Virus record (IMG/VR): IMGVR_UViG_3300032093_000049
Coordinates: 1-64,000 of that record
DNA: 64,000 nt
From: a virus
Direction: 5' to 3' (one strand)
Shown: one piece after another, positions 9,901-18,100 of the stretch
Position numbering within the stretch: the first letter of the stretch is position 1
Layout of the letters: each line of letters starts with the position of its first letter
The notes under the pieces: model-generated
What the model saw: only the letters and a program-made list of their open reading frames with translations
Database searches by the model: none
What the model was told of the DNA's origin: nothing
Made by a program: the position numbers and the translations under genes

Positions 9901-11768
9901 TGACCATAATTAAAATAACGGCTATTAAAGAAATCTTTAGGATTCTGATATACTTTATTTAATCTTTTAGCAATAGACTCTGCTGTTTCTTTTCTACCTT
10001 TTACATAGTTGTCATATCCTTTTGGATCTTTAACAAATTTGTGATAGTTATCAGCAAGAAGTTCATATCCACCAGTAAGAATTTTACTATAACCACCCAT
10101 TACAAATCCAGAAGCAAATGTTTCAAATCCTTCAGGACTTATTTGACTTAGCATTGCATCTTTGAGTAGACCTTTTTTATAGTCAAAAGTCATCTTGGCA
10201 GGCTCATAAAAAGCCTCAGTATATCTTTTTTGAGTGTAATCAGCAATTACATTTTGAAAGTTTTCCTGAAGACCTTCAGTTATGTTTGCTTTAAAATAAG
10301 CAGCTGCAGATCTACCATATGTAACAGGATTCTTTAATGCCTTTAAAGAATTTTTAAGATTAACTTCAACAGCTTTAAAACCTTCTTTAGTAAGAATAAC
10401 TTTAGCTTTGTTGTCAAGATTTAAAATATCCTCACTATAATTAGTCATTCTCTTCATTAGAGTACCCTTCATTAGTGAAGGCATCACCAGTTTATTACTT
10501 CCAAATATTAAAAAGCTATTATACAATACTGCATCGGCACCGGCTTGTTTTGCTGTTTGTCTAAATTCTTTTTGCTTCTCTGTATCTGGTGCTACACCAA
10601 ACTTAGAATAGTACTCATCATATAGTTGCTTGTATGTATTATTTTCAACAAATCCTCCTTCAAGTCTAGCTTCAGATAAAGCCATGTTCATATTTCTTAC
10701 ATCAAGATAGAATCCAGCAAATGTATTTTTAGCTCTTGCTAGTTTACCAATATTGTTAGCATTCTCTAAAATATTATCTCCTCCTCTAAGAGCTTTAATT
10801 GTATTATCAAAAGGATTTAAGAAATCACCTACTACTTTTGCAGAAGCATTAAATGCAGTTCTTGCTTCATTTACATTATCTAGATTTTTAAGATTGGCCA
10901 TTATTTTTGCACCATTCTTTGACATACTGTATAGTGCTTTTGGTATTTGAAATAAACCCTTCAATAAACCAGCTCCAGCACCTACACCAGCACCTACTCC
11001 TGCGCCACCAACACCACCTCTAGAACCTATAGCTGCTCCTATAAGTGCTTCTTCTGCGGCAGCTTCCACTAAGATACCTGCTGTATAGGCAAAACTATTT
11101 AGTGTATTATTAAGAAAGGCACCTACACCTCCTTTTGATGAATAACCAATAGCATTGGCTTCTTCATATGCTGCGGCTTCTGCAATATCTTGTCCAAAGT
11201 CACCAGTAAAAAGACCTGCGTAACTCTTAGGATTAGCAATAATACCTCTACCAAACAAAGGAAAGAATGATGTAGTAAACATTCTACTAAAATCATCTAG
11301 TATACTTGTATTTGCATTAAAGAGTGCTTCATTATTAATAAGAGGATTGAACCCTACCTTATCAAATGTTTTTTGTCCATATGCTAAATACCTTGCTCTA
11401 TGAGCCCCGTTAGCTGAGGGGTCATATGATTGTATTTTAGCATAAGCATCGTTATCTTGATAGTTATTTAATTGATTGTATGTATAATTAAAAAAAGCAT
11501 TAGCCTTTTGCTCAGCTGTCATTTTCCCTACTCTTGGAACTTGATCTGTGTAAGGTGGTAAACCGGTAATACTATCTTTAACCGGATACATTGAGTTATC
11601 CAAATTAGAATTTGGATTAACTCTTTGCACTGGAGAAGGAGTATTAATAGGTTCATATGTGGGCATGTTACCTTGAAAAGGTAGGAATGATTTAATATCA
11701 GTTGTACCTGAATCAAAAGGACCTAATGCTCCATTAAACTCTTCTGGATTTATATTCTGATCTACCAT
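3969..11768 (-). CDS. Giant 2599-residue cargo protein with RecB/Cas4-like nuclease domain
   Basis: Residues about 215-275 form a hydrophobic, glycine/alanine-rich stretch (GVGGAGVGAGVGAGAGLL) like glycine-zipper segments that insert into membranes. A long charged, coiled-coil-rich region follows. Near residue 1686 a PD-(D/E)XK core appears: GEIDLLLVD, then YIVDFKTG, and near residue 1822 QLTFY, matching the D...DxK...QxxxY layout of RecB/Cas4 nucleases. The C-terminal third is again Glu/Lys-rich with an acidic end and a final basic RRSRLRKNSK. The start at 11768 lies 2 bases after the stop of the preceding gene. Position after the tail genes suggests a virion-borne ejection protein; the nuclease could attack host DNA or process phage DNA. 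No RNA-polymerase DxDxD signature was recognised. Confidence 0.85.
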   Translation of the reverse strand: MVDQNINPEEFNGALGPFDSGTTDIKSFLPFQGNMPTYEPINTPSPVQRVNPNSNLDNSMYPVKDSITGLPPYTDQVPRVGKMTAEQKANAFFNYTYNQLNNYQDNDAYAKIQSYDPSANGAHRARYLAYGQKTFDKVGFNPLINNEALFNANTSILDDFSRMFTTSFFPLFGRGIIANPKSYAGLFTGDFGQDIAEAAAYEEANAIGYSSKGGVGAFLNNTLNSFAYTAGILVEAAAEEALIGAAIGSRGGVGGAGVGAGVGAGAGLLKGLFQIPKALYSMSKNGAKIMANLKNLDNVNEARTAFNASAKVVGDFLNPFDNTIKALRGGDNILENANNIGKLARAKNTFAGFYLDVRNMNMALSEARLEGGFVENNTYKQLYDEYYSKFGVAPDTEKQKEFRQTAKQAGADAVLYNSFLIFGSNKLVMPSLMKGTLMKRMTNYSEDILNLDNKAKVILTKEGFKAVEVNLKNSLKALKNPVTYGRSAAAYFKANITEGLQENFQNVIADYTQKRYTEAFYEPAKMTFDYKKGLLKDAMLSQISPEGFETFASGFVMGGYSKILTGGYELLADNYHKFVKDPKGYDNYVKGRKETAESIAKRLNKVYQNPKDFFNSRYFNYGHQVLLSKTQDSEDLTPKEAVDALDDSFITNLTTILRTGTMHHFIDNFEKLKQLTPEEVEKELSLEAGEGQKALDRIDTIIARAKRMDKRYQASLKMQSGIDLNNFKEGTDEYRKAALLNEAFEVSRANLVFMGESFDRNLERIQTVSNEVLNLVNQSDKIAASDIMALTSTDRLTNELNILQTEIESLKGVTDPSAVKQLDKVTEKVEKLRRIQTSLSALDPSEFAITVSNSILQNIDETATDEEVKKAIEENFAEKAAEMAKEIVEDVKSSTIEYLKTITGGTNEYNILMNKLSSQEGIKSIDSLVSSIIDLQKLDAEAAALASAVTALSDPEEFLEHVNRNFKWMSDMYNNRSEYFKDVVNTSIEQKEYNDLLQKLADKGIYVDLDEFAAWIEDKRNLPTQFEDAVNKRIITQDTPLYREYLDLFLELADIQKEKPAGERANADELLKGRIAEEDEKMQKELDEAKKIYDQELKQEVGYNEKEIEDLKEVAVDTSEEEKQITAMSEAAKAIEDLPLLTEEDLTTQQAFVAEAKINFNITNEEFNNKLDEVLSNPEKIKASITLSKADSDTTLLRTDPGKQFLTYRYAIPELLKEKIEELQSKVDSAKESAEVVDIDVASTEAKKRYDAKVAEITQKYENIKADLVEEYRRQGAKATDASEAKAYVKVSIDTPWDQLPEDLKADLEKMFEKYRKEKFKSEKDPARLSILKQNWLKTQGSFIEAYNTSKAGERETEEVLVAEPPTLTFKPVTPEELRTKNLEELSKLIKDMQFQYSSKTIVDAKGKTKTLTKAQLEQLNKEIRALQGYLSYRRSVADITTPEAEIVSTIEALIKDGSENVEVIKDKNGRTIGRRIKGIDYEEGEYATRVTSEKERVVKAIDPNYKAYVYNALREPIVTDPNTGQLVKKPSKIETMVKRVEILNYATEEEKVNAFIEQLKSAFGKGEIQKFGAQWKYDRLKDYFLGAEPKEFNFENVKEIVTELADKESSETGTLIDSLSRDYLAGKPIKRPSTMSEKAFKNLKEVLNKILDKAKDGKLTLVPKDILLYDPNYVSEDGKKGITGEIDLLLVDSDGNFYIVDFKTGHSGVWKNFNAQPQTIDLSEAYTWSIKDAPKLTDLDAVNWEALGYESYEEFNASYDNDIKSISVLSTEGSDKKGIINGTIKVYFEKGAGKKAVNIDVEFKKPTYVFTPEFSRRPEYATQLTFYRNLFANMTGIMPKEIRILPIETKINEEAQIESLQLASIADPESGFITIEPVDMVNELVPVTLAPSAKRAKPKADIEAKKADIEKELEKVKERKIGNTFTLGKDVRIIVNGLPGIIKKGETITIKNVSAPGKSKLTGVLSKDAPDRTHYSFDVTGFKGEIINKPGQAPVTHMLSEPELLASINAKYDELAALEEEEVEDQNIYEEYVPESYEIKDNVDKTVIYNGQIGTLVLFAHEDGDYGVETEDSIYPINTTEKTNILELGLNTIRLNPEMFNQPVINGKVYDITKQSDDVYIVNGVEYTIERYARKKGIKNLRYRANDAEINNVQKQIAEVDAKYQQLLEKSGQLSDDEKLTEGLQLVQQLAAMEYKLNFLGKKVNQLVEDNKVVISKNQDLINAIQSLPESFANSNTPEEEEEDLDDIKNKSDNSAAIQDMYDIMAESMPANFDKLITDINSLTKQDLDSFANYVNSIIPKLEQLKSEYEGKDRLTTNITNEIDVLGQLLNFITSIKTNKDGRVRKVQTAAVQREQARLQQDVDESAVQEPEPGKAARVSQQQAKQKRRRQVNSDLLQPMIYSLIVQPTIVEAEPTEEQVIDLEEINTLFENATAETLDDIYIDLIQKLSKGEINLPNSNYIDKLYKDKVKEFSTTVSAKTVQKGDILVRKNDNKIFTVTDIVDEGVEVTNESTNEKMFISNKDLKNKYLKHYMEGIKEEEVLDEVFDESDESASEETVESLEDAINDPDEVQSIVDKLSQLSKEERRSRLRKNSKCD

Positions 11769-11770
11769 GA

Positions 11771-14700
11771 TTATCTTTTAAGTGTTAACGGTTGATTAGC
11801 TCTATATGCTTCCATTTCTTTTTGTTGACGTATTCCTTCTACAGCAAGTTTGTAATCACTTATATTAATACTTGACTGTTTAGCAAATTGATTACGAAGC
11901 ATAAGATAAGTCATGTCCAAATTTTTCCCAAAGTTTACTTCAGGCATAACTCTTGTTTCAGTTACCATTTTACCTGTAAAATCATTTATTTGTTTAGTAG
12001 TAAGGAGAACTCTATATCCTGTTGAAGCGGTATTATCTTTTATAATTTGGAATCCACCACTATACGGATCCTCATATTTAATAGCTGCTTTACCATTATC
12101 AGTCATATTTAAAATTGCTTCTAGTCCTCCAATTTTAGCATTTGTAAACAATTCATTTTTCCATGTACTTCTTGGAGCAGCAATTGCAATACCATTCTGT
12201 ACCATACGGTTAGCTTGCTCTTGGGTTATCATACCTGGTTTTTTGTCAGTTCCAATAAGTGATTGAAGTGCGTCAAGCTTTGGATAAAAAACCATTACTC
12301 CTTTATTTCTATCTTCTTTTCCAATCTGTCCTTGATAAAGTTCAGGGTCTTGAAATTTTTCTCCTTTATTTAATAAGTTAGTATAGAGTGAAAGAACCTG
12401 CATTCCTATGTTTCTTCTTGCATCAGGACTTTCTAATTCATCATTATCAAATCCTGTTACATTGTTTCCATCAAATGAGAATTCATACTGTGATTTAGAA
12501 AGCTTTTGCATGTCACCACTTGCAAACTGAACAAATGCATTATAACCTGGTGTACCGTTTGCATTAAGATTTACAAATCTTCCTGAGTTTTGAGAAGTAA
12601 TTGCAAACTTACCACCTTCAGATTTAATATCATTAATAGAATCAGTAACAGATACAAGTTTGTTAGATACAGTAAGAGATATCAACTTTTCTTTATATTG
12701 TTTATACAAAGTACTTAGTTCTTCTTCAGTTTGATATCCAGATCTTTTTCTACCAGAAGTTGGATCTAAATTAAATTCTTTTGCATACCAGTTTCTAATA
12801 AGTCTATCTCTTCTTGATGCATCATTAAAAATATACTTCCCTTCTTTGCTATTCCTAACTCTTGTAATAAATGCATCAAACTCTTTCTGTTGCTTAGCAG
12901 AAAGTGGATATTTTTGTTGAATTCTTTTACTGCTACGATCTCCTTGATAGCCTGTTAAATAATCAAGATCTTTTAGTTCACCAATTCTTCCTTCAACTAA
13001 ATCTTGTGATAATAATTGGTCTTTTGCTTTTTTAATAAAAGTTTCTTCATCCAATACTTGACCATCGTTCCAGAATACTTTTGCAAACTGATTACTTTCA
13101 CTATCTTGAAATTCCTTTTCAAATATTTCAGTATTTTTATCTGACGCTAATTGATAAGCTCTCTTACTAAGAAGATACCTATCAAAATTGACATTCATTT
13201 TAGTTTCAGGTAAATCTGGATTAAAGACAAGTTGTCCATTTGCCTGACCAACAATACCAAAATAATTTAATGCTGTTTGATCACCAACAGCAACTCTTTC
13301 ATACATGAATCTATCTACACCATCTTTAACCTTTTTAAGTTGATCAAAGTTTTTATCCTGTAAAAATTTAGCTGGACTCTCTGCCATCTCCTTAAGTGCA
13401 GCTACAGGATTAGCAACAGTTCTTGATGCTCTAGATAAAAATCCTTCTGTCCAAGGTTGAGTTGCTCTTTTTAATGCCATACCTGCTGAGATATGTTGAC
13501 TTAACATATCATCAGTTGACAAACGGCCATAGTTCATCATTCCTTCTCCAAGTATACCTGAGAGTTGACCGTTTGATACATTATTTCCTCTTTGATATGC
13601 AGAAAGTAAACCACTCATACTTTTGACCCAAGACTCACCGTATTCTTCTCCAGCTTCTTGAATAAAGTCTTCATTTTGTTCCTGCATACTAAATGGTTCA
13701 GTCGTTGCACCAGAACCTGCATCTACTTTTACTAGTGTCTGATCATACTTAGGATTGACTTTAATTGCACCTGTTACATTGTCAATCACATAGTAATTAG
13801 TTTTTAAACCATACTCAACAGCAAGATTTTTTTCATCTGCTTTTCTTTTCATCTCAACAAGCTTCTCCCTATTTGACTGCCTAAAACTTTCAAGGGCATA
13901 AGGATCTGCTTCTACTGATACTTTGTAATCTTTAAATGAATATACATAAGCTGCTTCTGCTATATCTTGATTCATTAACATTGCTGCAGTACCAGCATCT
14001 ACTTTAGATCTAAGTATATCTAACTCTTCTGCTTGTTCTGGAGTATAACTATTTGTGGTAGATGTTGAGTTACCATCAGACATTGTTTCTTGAAGCTGAG
14101 TATTATATGCATCAGTTGCATCAATTGGACCTGAAGCTTCTTCTAGTCTTCTAAGATACTCTTCTGTAAACATTGTGCCATTACCTGACTCTATGGCCTG
14201 TACTGCTTCCCTTTTGTTGGTATCATTAACAACCTTTTCTTGAGAACTCTCAGCTTTATTCTGGTTTACATAGTTTTGAATAGTACCATATTGCTCAGTA
14301 AGATACGCTCTTTCTGCAGCTACTAGGTCTCCTTCAAATCTTGAAGCATTCTGAGTTACATAATCTTTTCTATTTACATAAGCTTGTGTTCTATAGATAT
14401 CTTGTAACTGTGGATCATTTGAAGCATGAGCTTTAAACAAGTATGTAAGTGGCTCTATTATTTGTTTACCGTTCTTTGTAATTATTTTGTACCTACCGTC
14501 CTCAGACCAACTAGGGGTTTCTGCTTGAATTCCAGAAGCCTTAGCAAGATCCATATAAAGCTTGTTTATGTTTTTATATGGGGTGTATTCTACATTTTGA
14601 AATCTTAATGACTCATCATCAGATACTGATCTAAATTCTTCACGCATATAATCCATAGCACGTACTCCAGTATCCCAGTACATTTCACGGTTCTTTTCAT

Positions 14701-15088
14701 CTTTAGAGTTCTTAAGATTTAAAGCACCTGTTCTATTATTAATGTAGTTTTTAGTCCAAGCCATATCTTTCATCAGAAACTGATCTTCATAAAATGGCTT
14801 GAAGACTTGAAGAGCTTGTTCTACATTTTGTTCAAGAGATAAATCTAGCCCTGATATTCTACGTAGATTAAAATCAATTTGTTTTATTAATTCATCTTTT
14901 TTTGCAATGTTATTTTCACGTGAAAGATCAGAATAGAAGTATTGACCATAAATCTTATTTAATGCTTTCCAGTTACTGTCATACTGAGTTTGCTTTGTCT
15001 GAAGAACATTAGCATAAAAATTTAAGTCAGGATCAAATGGTTGAAACTGGGGTATGTAATCTTCGACACCTTGTAAATACGTAGCCAT
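11771..15088 (-). CDS. Large virion/cargo protein, 1105 residues
   Basis: I recognise no enzymatic domain. The N-terminus (MATYLQGVEDYIPQFQPFDPD, then FYANVLQTKQTQYD) resembles, from memory, a protein found after the tail genes in Bacteroidota phages. It is mainly charged and helical, with many Tyr, Gln and Asn residues. It has almost none of the GG motifs that crowd the preceding gene product. The gene follows a 60-base AT-rich gap containing a hairpin and is separated from the next gene by 2 bases, implying co-translation. By analogy with the crAss-like virion, where proteins encoded after the muzzle are packed in capsid and tail as cargo, a cargo role is likely but inferred. Confidence 0.75.
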   Translation of the reverse strand: MATYLQGVEDYIPQFQPFDPDLNFYANVLQTKQTQYDSNWKALNKIYGQYFYSDLSRENNIAKKDELIKQIDFNLRRISGLDLSLEQNVEQALQVFKPFYEDQFLMKDMAWTKNYINNRTGALNLKNSKDEKNREMYWDTGVRAMDYMREEFRSVSDDESLRFQNVEYTPYKNINKLYMDLAKASGIQAETPSWSEDGRYKIITKNGKQIIEPLTYLFKAHASNDPQLQDIYRTQAYVNRKDYVTQNASRFEGDLVAAERAYLTEQYGTIQNYVNQNKAESSQEKVVNDTNKREAVQAIESGNGTMFTEEYLRRLEEASGPIDATDAYNTQLQETMSDGNSTSTTNSYTPEQAEELDILRSKVDAGTAAMLMNQDIAEAAYVYSFKDYKVSVEADPYALESFRQSNREKLVEMKRKADEKNLAVEYGLKTNYYVIDNVTGAIKVNPKYDQTLVKVDAGSGATTEPFSMQEQNEDFIQEAGEEYGESWVKSMSGLLSAYQRGNNVSNGQLSGILGEGMMNYGRLSTDDMLSQHISAGMALKRATQPWTEGFLSRASRTVANPVAALKEMAESPAKFLQDKNFDQLKKVKDGVDRFMYERVAVGDQTALNYFGIVGQANGQLVFNPDLPETKMNVNFDRYLLSKRAYQLASDKNTEIFEKEFQDSESNQFAKVFWNDGQVLDEETFIKKAKDQLLSQDLVEGRIGELKDLDYLTGYQGDRSSKRIQQKYPLSAKQQKEFDAFITRVRNSKEGKYIFNDASRRDRLIRNWYAKEFNLDPTSGRKRSGYQTEEELSTLYKQYKEKLISLTVSNKLVSVTDSINDIKSEGGKFAITSQNSGRFVNLNANGTPGYNAFVQFASGDMQKLSKSQYEFSFDGNNVTGFDNDELESPDARRNIGMQVLSLYTNLLNKGEKFQDPELYQGQIGKEDRNKGVMVFYPKLDALQSLIGTDKKPGMITQEQANRMVQNGIAIAAPRSTWKNELFTNAKIGGLEAILNMTDNGKAAIKYEDPYSGGFQIIKDNTASTGYRVLLTTKQINDFTGKMVTETRVMPEVNFGKNLDMTYLMLRNQFAKQSSINISDYKLAVEGIRQQKEMEAYRANQPLTLKR

Positions 15089-15131
15089 AGTTTTTTATCT
15101 CTTTTGTAAAACTATTAAAATTTTAAAAGTT

Positions 15132-15154
15132 TACTAAACTTATTAAGTTTAGTA
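15132..15154 (-). repeat. AT-rich hairpin at the 3' end of the 1473-residue gene
   Basis: A perfect 10-bp inverted repeat (TACTAAACTT / AAGTTTAGTA) with a 3-base loop overlaps the stop codon at 15149. T-rich DNA follows on the minus strand, but no clean U tract. It may be a weak terminator, an RNA-processing site or a 3'-end stabiliser. A closely related hairpin ends the preceding gene. Confidence 0.55.
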
Positions 15155-18100
15155 GAACATGAATGGGAAAACATTGCTACCCATTACATAAACACCTCCT
15201 GCTGTGTCACCACCTTCTTTTCTATTATCATAAAGTGCCATCATAGCTTCAGCTGGGTACATGCTATTTGTAGCACTTCCTGTAGACTTATTATAATCTA
15301 TAATTGCAAGTTTAGTAGCTTGTTCCTCATCCTTAGTAAGGTTATAGTACTTCTGATAAAGATCTTCAAGTTCAGTTCCTCTCTCTGGTCTTGGAGTTTT
15401 ATAACCTGGTTTCTTTAGTAGTCTTCCACCAATTGATGGATCAACAGCATAATCAGGATATAGTTGATTAAGTGCATCTGTTTTCCATCTGTTAGTAATT
15501 GCACTCTTTAATTGATCTTCAAGATACTTTTTATCAGCAAGTTTAGTATTTTGTTTTTTAGCCAACATGTAATTCATTTGATCTACATACTGCTGAGCTG
15601 CTGCTGCTCTTGCTGCTGATTCTTTGTTTCTTATATCTACACCTGCATATTCATCTTGTCTAGCAAGTTGAACATTTGCATCATTGTATCTTGAAAGAAT
15701 GTCTGCTACATCTCTTGATTCCTCACCCATTATTTTAGATGCTACACTACCATAGCTTTGAGGCCCCATTGTTTTACTTAGGTAGTTAAGAACTTTATTG
15801 GTAGTTTCTTCACGGGCAGCAACTTCTCTAGCAGAATCTAAGAATGGTCCTCTTGGTTCTTCAAAGTCAACTCTTTGAGATGAAGGATACTGATCTTGTC
15901 TGCTATACATTCTGTTAAATGCACCTGCAGTAGCTATTGTATCTTGTAACCAATACGGAGCATACTGAGGTACCGGTACATTAATAGGCATTGGATTACC
16001 TTCAGGATCTGGAACTTCTTTATTTATAAGTTCACCTGGAGAGTATTCATACTTAACATCAGGACTAAAACCAAATGCATCAAAGTGTTCAAACCCTGCA
16101 AGTTGTTCATCACCTATAACTGGTCTTGCTCCTTCTTTACTAAGAACACCTTCAATACCACGTGTTACATCAGCATATCTTGTTTTATAAAAGTCAGGCT
16201 TGAGTAGTTCCTCATCATTTGCAGGTACATTAGGTATACCTAACATAGTAAGATAATCTCTTCTGAACTTTGCTTTAAGAACTGGATCATTATAAACTTG
16301 ATCTACAATTGCAAAAGCTTCATTATCATTATTTCCTGCTCCTCTTGCTTTTTCAAAAATAAATCTCTTCTCATAGTCTTCAGGAGTAAATCCAGCAACA
16401 AAAGAACCAGTTCCTTTATATACTCCTTTTTCTGTTCTTGAGTAACCTTCAGTTGCTGATTGTTTTTTTACAACATACTTATCAGTACCAAAATCTGCAT
16501 TTGAATTTAAAGCTCTACTAAGAATAATTCTATCTTGGAAACCAGGGTTAAACTTACCGGTTATTCTAATTTGAGAACAACTCTTATCTAAACAAAGTAT
16601 TGTCTTATCAATATAAATACCTTTTTCAATAATTGCATTTGCTCTTTCTATAATTTGTTTATTCTCAGGAGCCTGAGACATAAAGTCCTGAACTGTTTGT
16701 TTTTTAGTTCCTGTATCTACTGCAACTTTTCTAGGGTCAAACTTAACAGCAGTTACCTTTCTATAAGTGCCATCAGGTTGTAATACAAACTCTCCGGTTT
16801 TAAGATTCCATGCATCTTTTGAAGTTTTAATTACAGCACCTTCAGGTAATGATTCTTTAGTATATACTTTAGGTGAAGTTTTTACTTCTCCTTTATCTTG
16901 ATATTTATCTAACTCACCACCTTGTTTGTACATATAGTCACTTGGAGCAAACGGTAAATCATAACCACCCATAGTCATACCATACATAGCCATTGGAGCT
17001 TGCATCATTTCATCTTCTGCAGGCATTCCTTCTTCTGATGTCATAGCCATCATATCCATTTCTTCAGGAGTTGCTTCTGCTTGTGCTTCAGCAAGTTTAC
17101 TTTTAGGAAGAATGTCTTCATCTCTAAGACCCATTGATTCCATGTAAGGTCTAGCTACTTCTGGTATACCTTGAGGGAAACCTTTTTTAGATTCTTGTGC
17201 TAATGCAAGAGCACCTAGTTTAATATTAAACTGTTTAATCATTAACTCAGCAGTTTTCTTTTCTAACTTATCTGAGTTAGGATCCTGAAGTACCTTACGG
17301 TATGTATTAATGTCATACTGTTTTGCAAGATCAGCTGGAGTGTATCCTCCTTTTTTAGGAGTTTTGCCAAACATCTTAAGAATCTTAGGATCTGTAATCT
17401 TCATAGATCTAGTATCACTAAAGATAAATGTACCATCAGGAAGGTTTAGAGGTACACCACCTGAACTATGTCTAGGACCAGTAATCTTGTAGTGTTCTGG
17501 GAAACCATCACCATTGATATCTCCATATGCTGTTTCACCGCCTTCTGCTTCTAGATTAGCTTCTTCTCTTGGTACTCTAGAGATTGAATCTTTTACTTCT
17601 ACTTTCTTTTCTCCTGTGTACTGATCAATATCATTACCACCCATAGCAGTTGGAATGATTGCTAGAGAACCAAATCTTTGTGGATATGGTGTTCCTCCTT
17701 TTGCCATTATAGCTCCACCTTTCTGTCCACGGCCTATTACTCCTTCAAAACCTTCTCCTTGTGGTGCTCCAGGTTTCTGAGCAGTAAATGCAGTTTCACG
17801 GTTAGGAAAATATCTACCAGGTTCAGTATAGAAAGTATCTGCTGCAATGTTATCCATAGTTTGACCTTCATACATATTACGCATAGCTTGTCTTCTGCCT
17901 TTGTCAAACATTTCTGCTACTTGACCTACCTTATTTCCAATAACGTTTGTAGCTAATAGAGCTTGCTGAGGATCAAATTCTTTTAGTTCATAAGTACTTT
18001 GTTCCCAGTCTTTAAGAAACTGATCTGAGCTTGGTTCTTCAAGACCCCATGATTCCATTATTTCAGGACGGGTCTTATCCCAAACTTCCTGCATTGATTT

